A stretch of 64,000 nt of DNA from Burkholderiales bacterium (GTDB lineage Bacteria; Pseudomonadota; Gammaproteobacteria; Burkholderiales; Eutrophovitaceae). Location of the stretch: the NCBI GenBank assembly GCA_035560005.1, contig DATMAN010000009.1, positions 1 through 64,000 on the forward strand, in the 5' to 3' direction. Of this stretch, positions 1 to 9,352 are shown piece by piece. The position numbers were made by a program, and so were the translations under genes. Every line of letters begins with the position of its first letter. The stretch's first letter is position 1. Under the pieces are notes generated by a model. It had not been told where the DNA came from. It worked only from the letters and a program-made list of their open reading frames with translations, and made no database searches.

Positions 1-93
1 GCCGACCCGCCAGCTGGTGTGCTTGCACATCGGCTCGTTGGCGAGCAGTCTGCCGCGCAGCAGCTCCGGTCCTTGCATATCGGCCATGTCCAT
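1..93 (-). CDS. murB: MurB, UDP-N-acetylenolpyruvoylglucosamine reductase (N-terminal fragment, runs off window)
   Basis: Only the first 31 codons lie in the window. The ATG at 93 follows the murC stop after one base (TGA-C-ATG). The peptide contains NEPM...HTSWRVG, which matches the start of the MurB FAD-binding domain (family pattern N-x-P-hydrophobic...HT-x-[FW]-RVGG). MurB reduces UDP-GlcNAc-enolpyruvate to UDP-MurNAc in the cytoplasm. Its place directly after murC is the usual dcw order. The assignment rests on this short motif plus context. Confidence 0.85.
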   Translation of the reverse strand, partial: MDMADMQGPELLRGRLLANEPMCKHTSWRVG

Positions 94-94
94 G

Positions 95-1501
95 TCAGCC
101 CTTGAGCAGGAAACCCGGCACGCCGCTGATCGACCCGGCCCCCATGGTAATCACGACATCGCCCGCCTTGGCAGTGGCCAGAATCGCCGTGGGCAGTTCC
201 TGAATCGATTCGACGAAGATCGGTTCCACCTTGCCGGTCACGCGCACAGCGCGCGCCAGAGCCCGGCCGTCGGCCGCGACGATGGGCATCTCGCCGGCGG
301 CATAGACCTCGGTGAGCAGTAGCACGTCGACCGAAGAGAGCACCTTGACAAAGTCCTCGAAGCAGTCACGCGTTCGCGTGTAGCGGTGCGGCTGAAAGGC
401 GAGCACGATACGTCGGCCGGGAAAGGCGCCGCGCGCGGCCGCAAGCGTGGCCGCCATCTCGGCCGGGTGATGCCCGTAATCGTCGACCAGCGTGAAACTG
501 CCGCCGCCGGGCAGCCGAAGTTCGCCGTAGCGCTGGAAACGACGTCCTACGCCCCTGAACCCGGCCAGCGCGCGCACGATGGCCTCATCGGTGGCACCCA
601 GCTCCATGCCCACCGCGATCGCGGCGAGCGCGTTCTGCACGTTGTGACGGCCCGGCAGGTTGAGCACGATGGAAAGGTCGGGCAGTGCCTGCTCGTGGCC
701 GTTGGCACCCGTGCGGCGTGTGACCCGGAAGCGCATCTGCCCGCCGGCATCTGTCACGTCGACGGCCCGGACCTGCGCTTGCTCCGAAAGCCCGTACGTG
801 GTTACCGGCTTGGTGATGATGGGAATCAGGCTGCGCACATTGGCGTCGTCCACGCATAGCACCGCCATGCCGTAGAAGGGCAGGTGCTCGACAAACTCGA
901 GAAAGGCGTGGCGCAGCCGCCCGAAGTCGTGGCCGTAGGTCTCCATGTGATCGGCGTCGATGTTGGTCACCACCGCCAACACCGGCTGCAGGTAAAGAAA
1001 GGAGGCATCCGACTCGTCGGCCTCGACCACGATGAATTCGCCACTGCCGAGCCTGGCGTGCGAACCGGCCGCCTCGAGCCGGCCTCCAATCACGAAGGTC
1101 GGATCCATGCCGGCTTCGGCAAGCACGCTCGCCACGAGACTCGTCGTCGTGGTCTTCCCGTGCGTGCCCGCTACCGCTACGCCCTGCTTGAGCCGCATGA
1201 GCTCCGCCAGCATCATGGCGCGCGGCACGACCGGAATGCGCCTGAGCCGAGCGGCCGCAACCTCGGGATTGTCAGGCTTGACCGCGGTGGAGACCACCAC
1301 GGCATTGGCCGCCGACACGTTCGCCGCGTCGTGACCGACGTGAATCCTGGCCCCCAGTTGCCGTAGTCGCTGCGTGGCCGCGCTCTCCTGCAGGTCCGAC
1401 CCGCTGACCTCGAAGCCGAGGTTCAGCATCACCTCCGCAATGCCGCTCATCCCGGAACCGCCGATCCCGACGAAGTGCACGCGCTTGACCTTGTACTTCA
1501 T
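95..1501 (-). CDS. murC: MurC, UDP-N-acetylmuramate--L-alanine ligase
   Basis: A 468-residue protein of normal family length. It adds L-alanine to UDP-MurNAc, the first amino acid of the peptidoglycan stem, in the cytoplasm. Visible motifs are the N-terminal Rossmann-like [13 protein letters not shown] (about residues 12-24), the ATP-binding loop [10 protein letters not shown] (about 113-122), and the downstream DDYGHHPAE and FQPHRYTRT segments typical of MurC. The ATG overlaps the murG stop in an ATGA tetranucleotide (1498-1501), which suggests translational coupling. It belongs to the minus-strand dcw operon and is followed by murB. Confidence 0.97.
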   Translation of the reverse strand: MKYKVKRVHFVGIGGSGMSGIAEVMLNLGFEVSGSDLQESAATQRLRQLGARIHVGHDAANVSAANAVVVSTAVKPDNPEVAAARLRRIPVVPRAMMLAELMRLKQGVAVAGTHGKTTTTSLVASVLAEAGMDPTFVIGGRLEAAGSHARLGSGEFIVVEADESDASFLYLQPVLAVVTNIDADHMETYGHDFGRLRHAFLEFVEHLPFYGMAVLCVDDANVRSLIPIITKPVTTYGLSEQAQVRAVDVTDAGGQMRFRVTRRTGANGHEQALPDLSIVLNLPGRHNVQNALAAIAVGMELGATDEAIVRALAGFRGVGRRFQRYGELRLPGGGSFTLVDDYGHHPAEMAATLAAARGAFPGRRIVLAFQPHRYTRTRDCFEDFVKVLSSVDVLLLTEVYAAGEMPIVAADGRALARAVRVTGKVEPIFVESIQELPTAILATAKAGDVVITMGAGSISGVPGFLLKG

Positions 1502-2574
1502 GCGGCGGCCTCGCAGCAGTCCGCGACCTGGCGTGCGGCGTCCGGCTTGCCCAGCGCCCGCGCCCTAGTGGCCATCTGCAGCAGGCGTTCGCGAGTGAAG
1601 CCCAGCAGCAGATCGCACAGGCGGCGGGGCGTGAGTTCGCTTTGCGGCAGCAGCACCGCAGCTCCAGAGTCGGACAGATGGCGCGCATTCGCGGTCTGGT
1701 GATCGTCCACCGCGGACGGAAAAGGGACCAGCACGCTGGCCACGCCCGCAGCCGCCAGTTCCGCGACCGTCGTAGCGCCCGCCCGGCAGATCACGAGATC
1801 GGCATCGGCATAGGCGCCCGCCATGTTCTCGATGAACGTAACCACCCGCGCCTCGATACCGGCTTCGCGATAGGCCACCTCCAGTTCCTGCAGATGTGCG
1901 CGGCCAGACTGATGAGTGAGCCGCGGGCGGACCGATTCGGGCATTAGCGCAACGGCGCGCGGCATCGTCTCATTGAGCACGCGTGCGCCCAGACTGCCGC
2001 CGATCACCAGCAGCTGCAGCCGCCCCGAGCGTCCCGCGAAGCGCTGCTCCGGCGGAGCCAGCCCGGCGATCGCCTTGCGCACCGGGTTACCGGTCCAGAC
2101 GGATTTGGGCAGCACACCCGGAAAAGCAACCAGCACGTGATCGGCGACTTGGGCAAGCACCCGGTTCGCGAGTCCAGCGACCGCATTCTGCTCGTGGATC
2201 ACCAGCGGGCGCAGAAACAGTGCCGCCATCATTCCTCCGGGAAAGGTGACGTAGCCGCCCATGCCCAGCACGACGTCGGGCCGCACGCGAAATAACACGC
2301 GCGCGCTCTGAAAGAAGGCGATCAGGAGATTCAGCGGCAGTAGCGCGAAGCGCAGCAGCCCCTTGCCGCGCAGTCCGCCGAAGCGGATCCACTGCACGGG
2401 GTAGCCGTACGACGGCACGATCTGACCCTCCATGCCGCCGCTCGCGCCCAGCCATACCACGCGCCAGCCGCGCGCCGCGAGTTCCTCCGCCACCGCGAGC
2501 GCCGGGAAGATATGGCCTCCGGTTCCGCCGGCCATGATGAGAATGGTGCGCGACTGCGGGCGCGACGCGATCAC
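1498..2574 (-). CDS. murG: MurG, lipid II synthase (GlcNAc transferase)
   Basis: MurG transfers GlcNAc from UDP-GlcNAc to lipid I to give lipid II on the inner face of the cytoplasmic membrane. The open frame extends much further upstream, but that part is antisense-like overlap with ftsW. The GTG at 2574 is chosen because it overlaps the ftsW stop as GTGA and gives 358 residues, the normal MurG length. The donor-sugar glycine loop AGGTGGH follows the start, and [16 protein letters not shown] and [10 protein letters not shown] are the conserved C-domain nucleotide-binding motifs. Confidence 0.96.
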   Translation of the reverse strand: MIASRPQSRTILIMAGGTGGHIFPALAVAEELAARGWRVVWLGASGGMEGQIVPSYGYPVQWIRFGGLRGKGLLRFALLPLNLLIAFFQSARVLFRVRPDVVLGMGGYVTFPGGMMAALFLRPLVIHEQNAVAGLANRVLAQVADHVLVAFPGVLPKSVWTGNPVRKAIAGLAPPEQRFAGRSGRLQLLVIGGSLGARVLNETMPRAVALMPESVRPRLTHQSGRAHLQELEVAYREAGIEARVVTFIENMAGAYADADLVICRAGATTVAELAAAGVASVLVPFPSAVDDHQTANARHLSDSGAAVLLPQSELTPRRLCDLLLGFTRERLLQMATRARALGKPDAARQVADCCEAAA

Positions 2575-3740
2575 AGCGAGTACCCCTTCATCATCTGCCG
2601 ATTCTCGTAGTCGACCCGCAACAGCAGGCCGATCGCCATGCAGTTGGCGAGCAGGGCGCTGCCGCCGAACGAGATGAAGGGCAGGGTAAGGCCCTTGGTC
2701 GGCAGCAACCCCATGTTGACGCCCATGTTGATAATGGCTTGCGTACCTAGCCAAATGCCAACGCCCTGCGCCACCAGCGCCGAGAAATACCGCTCCAGCC
2801 TCGCCGCACGGTTGCCGATCGCAAAAGCGCGCAGCGTAAGCCAGGCGAACAGCGCAATGACCAGGGTCACGCCGACGAGTCCGAGTTCTTCGGCGATCAC
2901 CGCCAGCACGAAATCGGTATGTGCCTCTGGCAGGTACAGCAGCTTCTCCACGCTCGCGCCGAGCCCCACGCCCCACCACTCGCCGCGTCCGAAGGCAATC
3001 AGCGCGTGCGAGAGCTGATAGCCCTTGCCGAACGGATCGGACCAGGGGTCCATGAACCCCAGTACGCGCTGCATGCGATACGGCGAGGTCCAGATGAGCG
3101 CGATGAAACCGAGGATCAGCAGGATCTTCAGCACTGCGAAAAGCCGCCAGTTCATGCCACCGAGAAACAGCACGCCCATGGCGATCGCCGTGATCACGGC
3201 AAAGGCGCCAAGGTCCGGTTCCTGCAGCAGCAGCGCGCCGGTCAACAGCATGACCAAGAACATGGGCAGGAACCCCTTGCGAAAGCTTGACATGTGCGCT
3301 GCCTTGCGCACCGTGTAGTCCGCCGCGTAGAGCACCACGAACAGCTTGGTCAGCTCGGAGGGCTGCAGGTTGAGCGCGCCGAGCGGGATCCAGCGCTGGC
3401 TGCCGTTGACCTCGCGCCCTACCCCCGGAATGAGCACAACGACCAGCAGTCCTGCGCCCAGAAGGAACAGATACGGCGCGACCGCCTGCCAGAAGCGCAT
3501 CGGCAACTGCAGGGCGATCGCACCCGCGGCCACCGCCGCCGACGCGAAGATCGCGTGGCGGACCAGGAAATAGTGCGGGTTGCCGCCGGAGAGCCGACTG
3601 CTTTCGGCGATGGCGATGGAGGCCGAATAAACCATTACGAGCCCCAGCGCGAGCAGCAGCGCGCAGATCCAGACCACGACGGCATCGAAGTCGGGCTCCG
3701 ACGGAGCGTGCTGAACCCGCGCGCCGAGCAACCCATTCAC
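2571..3740 (-). CDS. ftsW: FtsW, septal peptidoglycan polymerase (SEDS family)
   Basis: A 389-residue polytopic inner-membrane protein of the SEDS family that polymerises lipid II at the septum together with FtsI. The sequence shows about ten hydrophobic segments. Conserved SEDS features include QPSELTK (around residue 120), the EPDLGAF loop (about 175) and the C-terminal LPFISFGGSAL. Both ends overlap neighbours: the ATG shares ATGA with the murD stop (3737-3740) and the stop shares GTGA with murG. The length and position between murD and murG are standard. Confidence 0.96.
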   Translation of the reverse strand: MNGLLGARVQHAPSEPDFDAVVVWICALLLALGLVMVYSASIAIAESSRLSGGNPHYFLVRHAIFASAAVAAGAIALQLPMRFWQAVAPYLFLLGAGLLVVVLIPGVGREVNGSQRWIPLGALNLQPSELTKLFVVLYAADYTVRKAAHMSSFRKGFLPMFLVMLLTGALLLQEPDLGAFAVITAIAMGVLFLGGMNWRLFAVLKILLILGFIALIWTSPYRMQRVLGFMDPWSDPFGKGYQLSHALIAFGRGEWWGVGLGASVEKLLYLPEAHTDFVLAVIAEELGLVGVTLVIALFAWLTLRAFAIGNRAARLERYFSALVAQGVGIWLGTQAIINMGVNMGLLPTKGLTLPFISFGGSALLANCMAIGLLLRVDYENRQMMKGYSL

Positions 3741-5119
3741 CGCCGCGCCTCCAGGCTTCTCACCGCCTCCAGAAAGACCTGTGCGCGGTGTTCGTAGTTG
3801 CGGAACATGTCGAAGCTAGCGCAGGCCGGGGAGAGCAAGACCGCATCCCCTGGACGCGCCAAGCGGAACGCCTGGTGCACCGCTTCGCGCATATCGATCG
3901 CCCGCGTGGCGGTGACTCCGCTGCCCTCGATGGCGCGGGCGATGAGCTCACGGTCCCGGCCGATCAGTACGACGGCGCGAGCATGCTTCGCGACCGCCTC
4001 CTTGAGCGGCGAGAAATCCTGTCCCTTCCCGTCCCCGCCGAGTATGGGCACGCACGGTTGGGCCATGCCCTGCAGCGCGGCCACGGTGGCGCCGACGTTG
4101 GTGCCCTTCGAGTCGTCGTAGAAAGACACGCCAGCGATCTCGGCAATCCTCTGCACTCGGTGCGGCAGACCGCGAAAATCGCGCAGCGCCCTGAGCAGCG
4201 GCGGATAGGACAGGCGGATTGCACGGCACAAGGCCAGTGCCGCCAGCGCGTTGGCGGCGTTGTGCAAACCCGCGACCTGCAGCTCCGAGACCCTCATCAA
4301 AGTCTGCGTCCCTTGCGCGAGCCAGGTCTGCCCGTCCGCCTCGCGCAGGCCCCAGTCACGTTCTCCCGCGGGCTGGTCCAGTCCGAAGGTGAACACGCAA
4401 CGCCCTGGCAGCGCCATCGCCCGCGACCATGGGTCCTGGCGATTCACGATCTGCACGCCGCTGCCGAAGTAGACGCGCGACTTGGCCTGCGCGTATTCGC
4501 GCATTCCGGGATAACGGTCGAGATGGTCCTCGCTCACGTTGAGCACCACCGCTACGTCGGGATTGAGCGATTGGGTGCTCTCCAACTGGAAGCTCGACAG
4601 TTCCAGCACGAACACGTCCGGTCGGCGCCGACGGCCAGTGTCGATTTCGCTGATGGCATCGAGAATCGGCAGTCCGATGTTCCCGGCGATCAGGGTGCGA
4701 ATGCCAGAGGCCTTGCACATCGCTCCCACCATTTCGGTGACGGTGCTCTTGCCGTTGGAGCCAGTGATGGCGATGACCCGGGCTCCGGCGAACTCCTCGC
4801 GAATGCGCGCGAACAGCTCGATGTCGCCGACGATCGGCACGCCACGCTCCTGCGCCTTGCGCACGAGCGGCTCGAACAGCGGCACGCCGGGACTGATCGC
4901 GACGATCTCGGCATCCTCGAACGTGCGCGGTTGAAACGGACCGAGGTGCATGGCGACCTCGGGCAGTTCCGCGCGCAGTTGCTCTGCCAATGGAGGAGTT
5001 TCGCGCGTGTCGGCGACCGTCACGGAGGCACCTCGGCGGACCGCGAAGCGCGTCATCGACATCCCGCTCGCGCCCAGGCCCAGAACGAGAACCCGCTTAT
5101 CTTTCAGATCCAGGGCCAC
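3737..5119 (-). CDS. murD: MurD, UDP-N-acetylmuramoyl-L-alanine--D-glutamate ligase
   Basis: A 460-residue cytoplasmic ligase that adds D-glutamate to UDP-MurNAc-L-Ala. The N-terminal VLVLGLGASGMS binds the UDP moiety, ITGSNGKSTVTEM is the ATP loop, and LSSFQLE, NVSEDHLDRY and the late DDSKGTN motif are MurD-type. The start is a GTG preceded by a good AAGGAG about six bases upstream. That ribosome site lies inside the small ORF 5097-5282, whose stop falls 23 nt inside murD, so the two may be translationally coupled. Confidence 0.96.
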   Translation of the reverse strand: MALDLKDKRVLVLGLGASGMSMTRFAVRRGASVTVADTRETPPLAEQLRAELPEVAMHLGPFQPRTFEDAEIVAISPGVPLFEPLVRKAQERGVPIVGDIELFARIREEFAGARVIAITGSNGKSTVTEMVGAMCKASGIRTLIAGNIGLPILDAISEIDTGRRRRPDVFVLELSSFQLESTQSLNPDVAVVLNVSEDHLDRYPGMREYAQAKSRVYFGSGVQIVNRQDPWSRAMALPGRCVFTFGLDQPAGERDWGLREADGQTWLAQGTQTLMRVSELQVAGLHNAANALAALALCRAIRLSYPPLLRALRDFRGLPHRVQRIAEIAGVSFYDDSKGTNVGATVAALQGMAQPCVPILGGDGKGQDFSPLKEAVAKHARAVVLIGRDRELIARAIEGSGVTATRAIDMREAVHQAFRLARPGDAVLLSPACASFDMFRNYEHRAQVFLEAVRSLEARR

Positions 5120-5282
5120 GACGCTCCTTCATCGCGGCCTGCAGGCGCAGCAAACGCACCGCCCCGACGTCCTCCTCTTCGTCGGCTGCGATTTCCTCGA
5201 GCGCCATCTGTTGCAGCAGCAGTCTCGGGGGTACGTCGGCCTCGCGCCGCAGGAACAATCGACTGAACTGTTCGAAAGTCAT
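5097..5282 (-). CDS. small ORF between mraY and murD, 61 aa, function unknown
   Basis: I do not recognise this product. The ATG is preceded by TAAGGAAACC, a plausible Shine-Dalgarno sequence, in a 285-base gap between mraY and murD where most dcw genes overlap. The 61 residues have no signal peptide or membrane segment. A basic, leucine-rich start (FSRLFLRRE) is followed by an acidic stretch (EEIAADEEED) and a basic tail. The ORF ends 23 nt inside murD, and its codons contain the murD ribosome-binding site. Translation might therefore serve to couple murD expression. It could be a genuine small protein or a leader ORF. Confidence 0.5.
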   Translation of the reverse strand: MTFEQFSRLFLRREADVPPRLLLQQMALEEIAADEEEDVGAVRLLRLQAAMKERRGPGSER

Positions 5283-5404
5283 GGTTTCCTTAACCTCTTA
5301 TCGGCGGATGGGTTGTCATGGCCCGGACGCCGCCGGGCGGCGGAACGGCGCCCGGCGCACCCCTAGGCGCCTTGGCCGTTGTGGAAGACGATCCGCATGG
5401 CATA

Positions 5405-6490
5405 TCAGCGCAGCTTCAGCGTCGAGAGTCCAACCAGCACCAGCATCATCGTGATGATCCAGAAGCGGACCACGACCTGGTTCTCTTTCCAGCCTTTGAG
5501 CTCGTAGTGGTGGTGCAGCGGTGCCATTCGAAAGATGCGCTTTCCGGTGAGCTTGAAAGAGGCGACCTGCAGCATGACCGACAGGGTCTCGATCACGAAC
5601 ACGCCGCCCATGATTAGCAGCACGATTTCCTGCCGCACGATCACTGCGATGGTCCCCAGTGCGGCACCCAGCGCCAAGGCGCCCACGTCTCCCATGAAGA
5701 CTTCGGCCGGATAGGCGTTGAACCAGAGAAAGGCGAGACCGGCACCGGCCATGGCCGCACACAGGACCGTCAACTCTCCCGCGCCGGGGATGTGGGGAAA
5801 GCCCAGATAGCGCGAGAACACCGCGTGCCCCGCCACATAGGCGAAAACCCCGAGTGCGCTGCCGACCATGACGGTGGGCAGAATCGCCAGCCCGTCCAGC
5901 CCGTCGGTCAAGTTCACCGCGTTGCTGGTGCCCACGATCACCAGATAGGTGACGATCACGAACCCGGTCATGCCCAGCGGATACGCCACCTGCTTGAAGA
6001 AGGGCACGATCAGCTCGGTCTGTGCGGGGACGGTCGCGCTCAGGGACAGGTACAGCGCGGCAGCCAGTCCGAGCACCGATTGCCAGAAGAATTTGGCGCG
6101 CGCCGACAGTCCCTTCGAGTTGCGCTGAACCACCTTGCGGTAGTCGTCCACCCAGCCGATGGCCCCGAAACCCAGTGTGACGATGAGCACCACCCAAACG
6201 TACTTGTTGGTGAGATCGGCCCACAGCAGCGTGGTGATGGCGATGGACACCAGGATGAGGGCACCGCCCATGGTTGGAGTGCCCGCTTTGGTCAGATGCG
6301 TCTGCGGACCGTCGTCGCGCACCGCCTGTCCGATCTTGTACGCGGTGAGCCTGCGGATCATTCCCGGGCCGACGAAGAAAGACATGACCAGCGCCGTGAG
6401 CGTGGCTAGGACAGCCCGCAAGGTGATGTAGCTGAAGACATTGAACGCCCGTACGTCCTGCGCCAGCCACTGCGTGAGCCAGAGCAGCAT
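5405..6490 (-). CDS. mraY: MraY, phospho-MurNAc-pentapeptide translocase
   Basis: A 361-residue polytopic membrane enzyme, matching the usual 360 residues. It transfers phospho-MurNAc-pentapeptide from UDP to undecaprenyl phosphate, making lipid I. Conserved motifs are GTPTMGG (about 71-77), the DDYRKV aspartate pair (about 115), [10 protein letters not shown] (about 195), and the cytoplasmic GDVGALALG and APLHHHYE segments. The ATG shares one base with the murF stop (TGATG at 6488-6492). A gap of about 285 bases to murD, holding a small ORF, is the largest break inside the cluster. Confidence 0.97.
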   Translation of the reverse strand: MLLWLTQWLAQDVRAFNVFSYITLRAVLATLTALVMSFFVGPGMIRRLTAYKIGQAVRDDGPQTHLTKAGTPTMGGALILVSIAITTLLWADLTNKYVWVVLIVTLGFGAIGWVDDYRKVVQRNSKGLSARAKFFWQSVLGLAAALYLSLSATVPAQTELIVPFFKQVAYPLGMTGFVIVTYLVIVGTSNAVNLTDGLDGLAILPTVMVGSALGVFAYVAGHAVFSRYLGFPHIPGAGELTVLCAAMAGAGLAFLWFNAYPAEVFMGDVGALALGAALGTIAVIVRQEIVLLIMGGVFVIETLSVMLQVASFKLTGKRIFRMAPLHHHYELKGWKENQVVVRFWIITMMLVLVGLSTLKLR

Positions 6491-7860
6491 CAGCGTCCCT
6501 CGCGCGCGCGCTCGGAGGCGCTGATGAGCGCTTCCACCACGCGCTCCATGCGCATGAAGCGCGAGCCCTTGACGAGTAACACGGTCTGCCCATCGATCGC
6601 AGACTTCAGAGCATCGAGCAATGCCTCGACCGAAGCGAAGTGCACCGCGCCCGCTCCGAAGCTGCGCACCGCGGCCTCGCTCGCCTCGCCCAGCGCGAAA
6701 AGCCGTTCCACACCGGCGCGTCGGGCGAAGCTGCCCACCTCGGCGTGCATCGCGCCGGCTCCTTCGCCCAGCTCGCCCATGTCGCCCAAGACGAAGAGCC
6801 GCCTCGCGCTGTAGGCCCCGAGCACCGTCAGCGCCGCCTTCGTCGATTCCGGATTGGCGTTGTAGGTATCGTCGATCAGCAGCGCGCCGTTGGGCAGTCG
6901 ACGCAGCTGCAACCGACCCTTGGTTCCCTGGTACCCGGAGAGTCCCGTGGTGATGGCCGGCACGGCAATCTCGAGCGTCCAGGCGGCGGTCGCGGCGGCC
7001 AATGCGTTCTTGACGTTGTGCAGGCCGGGTACGGCCAGGCGCACGACGAACTCCTCACGGGGCGTGTTCACGGTGACCAGGCTCCCGCCCTCGCTCAGCT
7101 CGTAGCGCGCGCGCACGGTGGCGCGCTTGTCCAGTCCGAAATCGACCACGCGCCGGCCCTTGGCCAGCCCGCGCCAGTAGTCTGCAAACGCGTCATCGCC
7201 GTTGATGATCGCCGTGCCTTGCCGCTGCAATCCCGCGAAGATCTCGCCCTTGGCGCGCGCGATGCCTTCCACCGATCCGACCTCTCCGATGTGAGCCGTG
7301 CCGGCGTTGTTGATCAGTGCCGCGCTCGGACGCGCCAGCCGGGACAGATAGGCGATCTCGCCAAGGTGGTTCATGCCCATCTCCACCACTGCATAGCGAT
7401 GTGCAGCGCGCAATCCGAGCAGCGTCAGCGGGACGCCGATATCGTTGTTCAGATTGCCTTGTGTGGCCAGTACGGCGTGTTCGCCGGCGTAAGCGCGCAG
7501 CGCGCTGGCGAGCATGTCCTTCACGGTGGTCTTGCCGTTGCTGCCGGTGATCGCGACCAGCGGAATGTGAAACCGTTCGCGCCACCAAGATGCGAGCCGG
7601 CCCAGCGCCAAGCGCGTATCGTCTACGATCAGCAGAGTCAAGCCGGCGGCTGCCGGGACCTCGCTCACCATGGCCGCCACCGCGCCCGAGCGCCTCGCCT
7701 GCTCCACGAAACGATGACCGTCGAAGCGCGGGCCTTTGAGCGCGACGAAAAGATCGCCTTCGCGGATGTCCCTGCTGTCGGTGCTCACCCGCCTCACCGG
7801 CACGTTGCCTCCGACCAGCCGGGCATCGATTGCGCGCGCGGCTTGCGTCAGGTCAAACAC
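6490..7860 (-). CDS. murF: MurF, UDP-MurNAc-tripeptide--D-Ala-D-Ala ligase
   Basis: MurF attaches D-Ala-D-Ala to UDP-MurNAc-tripeptide, the last cytoplasmic precursor step. The open frame runs upstream into murE, but the GTG at 7860 (overlapping the last eight bases of murE) gives 456 residues, the family length. It starts with the MurF-like [10 protein letters not shown] and the substrate-binding VSTDSRDI...[20 protein letters not shown] is the ATP loop and [10 protein letters not shown] is the conserved MurF motif near residue 330. Confidence 0.95.
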   Translation of the reverse strand: MFDLTQAARAIDARLVGGNVPVRRVSTDSRDIREGDLFVALKGPRFDGHRFVEQARRSGAVAAMVSEVPAAAGLTLLIVDDTRLALGRLASWWRERFHIPLVAITGSNGKTTVKDMLASALRAYAGEHAVLATQGNLNNDIGVPLTLLGLRAAHRYAVVEMGMNHLGEIAYLSRLARPSAALINNAGTAHIGEVGSVEGIARAKGEIFAGLQRQGTAIINGDDAFADYWRGLAKGRRVVDFGLDKRATVRARYELSEGGSLVTVNTPREEFVVRLAVPGLHNVKNALAAATAAWTLEIAVPAITTGLSGYQGTKGRLQLRRLPNGALLIDDTYNANPESTKAALTVLGAYSARRLFVLGDMGELGEGAGAMHAEVGSFARRAGVERLFALGEASEAAVRSFGAGAVHFASVEALLDALKSAIDGQTVLLVKGSRFMRMERVVEALISASERAREGR

Positions 7861-9352
7861 GGCGCGCCTTCCTGCGGCCGCGAGCGAGCATCGCCCGCGC
7901 GATTTCGGCATCGTCGAATGGCACTCGCTCGCCGCGGATTTCCTGGTAAGTCTCGTGGCCCTTCCCGGCGAGCAGCACGATGTCGCTCGGCCGCGCCTGC
8001 GACAGGGCATCGAGGATCGCGCGCTCGCGGTCCGGTTCCGCGTGATAGCCCGCGTGCGCGCCGGCGACGATTTCCTCGATGATGGCGCGCGGGTCCTCCG
8101 AGCGCGGATTGTCGCTCGTGATCACGCAGCGGTCGGCAAGCCGCGTGGCGATCTCCCCCATTACGGGGCGCTTGCCTCGGTCGCGATCGCCGCCGCAGCC
8201 GAACACGCAGTGCAGCCGTCCTCCCGGCGGCAGCAGGCCGCGCAACGTCTGCAGCACCTTCTCCAGGGCATCGGGCGTATGCGCGTAATCCACCACGACC
8301 AGCGGTGCATCGTCGAACCGGACCGTCTGCATTCTTCCGCGCACCGGTTGCAGCCGGCCCAGAGCCGCGATCGCGTCCTCCAGCGCGACTTCACAAGTCA
8401 TAAGCACGCCCAACACGCCGAGAAGGTTGTGGGCGTTGAAGGCGCCCAGAAGCGGGCTTGCCAACCGCGCCGCGCCCCAAGGCGTGGTGATCTCCAGCTT
8501 CAAGCCCTTGCTCGACAGGTCGAGCTTGTGGCCGGCGATCTCCCCACTGTTCATGCCGTAACTGAGGACGTTGATCCGCGTGCGGTCGATGCGCCTCGCG
8601 AGCCGCATGCCGAAATCGTCGTCCAGATTCACCACCGCGTGCTTTAGCTCCGGCCATTCGAACAGTCTGGCCTTGGCTTCGCCATAAGCTTCCATGCTGC
8701 CGTGATAGTCGAGGTGGTCGCGCGTGAGGTTGGTAAACAGCGCAACGTCGAAACGCACGCCGTTCACGCGCCCCTGTTCGATTCCGTGCGACGAGACTTC
8801 GATGGCGACCGCCCGGGCGCCCTGTTCGCGAAAGGCGCACAGTTGGGCCTGCAGAGACACCGGATCCGGCGTCGTCGTCGGACCCGTAGCGACTGCCCCG
8901 GGAAAGCCGCTGCCGAGGGTTCCGATTACCGCAGCGCGACGCCCGAGGAATGTCATGGCCTGCGCGATCCAGTGCGAACAGGAAGTCTTGCCGTTGGTGC
9001 CGGTGACACCCGCCACCCAGAGTTGCCTGGAGGGCTCGCCGAAGAACTGCGCGGCGACGAAACCCGCGCGATGGCGCAAGCCGGGCACGGGCCAGTTGGG
9101 TATCGCGATCGCGGGACGCGTCTGCAGTCCTTCGGGTTCCCACAGCACTGCGCAGGCACCGGCGGCGACGGCTTGCGCGATGAAATGCCTGCCGTCGTAT
9201 CGTTCCCCGGGATAGGCGAGGAAAAGATCTCCCGGTCTGACCTTGCGGCTGTCGATGGCGATGCCGCCGGGCACGACCCCGAGCGCGCGGAGCGTACCCA
9301 AATCGAAGCGATCCTCCGACGCGGTGGACACCGCGGGGCGCTGCGCGTTCAT
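7853..9352 (-). CDS. murE: MurE, UDP-MurNAc-L-Ala-D-Glu--meso-diaminopimelate ligase
   Basis: A 499-residue ligase adding the third stem-peptide residue. The ATG at 9352 overlaps the ftsI stop as ATGA, so longer frames upstream are discarded. Motifs are IDSRKVRPGDLFLAYPG at the N-terminus, GTNGKTSCSHW as the ATP loop, TRDHLDYHG, and the C-terminal SDNPRSEDP. The DNPR motif is the recognised signature for meso-diaminopimelate specificity, so a DAP-type peptidoglycan is expected. Confidence 0.96.
   Translation of the reverse strand: MNAQRPAVSTASEDRFDLGTLRALGVVPGGIAIDSRKVRPGDLFLAYPGERYDGRHFIAQAVAAGACAVLWEPEGLQTRPAIAIPNWPVPGLRHRAGFVAAQFFGEPSRQLWVAGVTGTNGKTSCSHWIAQAMTFLGRRAAVIGTLGSGFPGAVATGPTTTPDPVSLQAQLCAFREQGARAVAIEVSSHGIEQGRVNGVRFDVALFTNLTRDHLDYHGSMEAYGEAKARLFEWPELKHAVVNLDDDFGMRLARRIDRTRINVLSYGMNSGEIAGHKLDLSSKGLKLEITTPWGAARLASPLLGAFNAHNLLGVLGVLMTCEVALEDAIAALGRLQPVRGRMQTVRFDDAPLVVVDYAHTPDALEKVLQTLRGLLPPGGRLHCVFGCGGDRDRGKRPVMGEIATRLADRCVITSDNPRSEDPRAIIEEIVAGAHAGYHAEPDRERAILDALSQARPSDIVLLAGKGHETYQEIRGERVPFDDAEIARAMLARGRRKARRV

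Noticed and set aside
3788..5266. A 492-codon plus-strand open frame opposite murD
   Set aside because: It is a shadow of murD, with arginine- and alanine-rich translation and no ribosome site.
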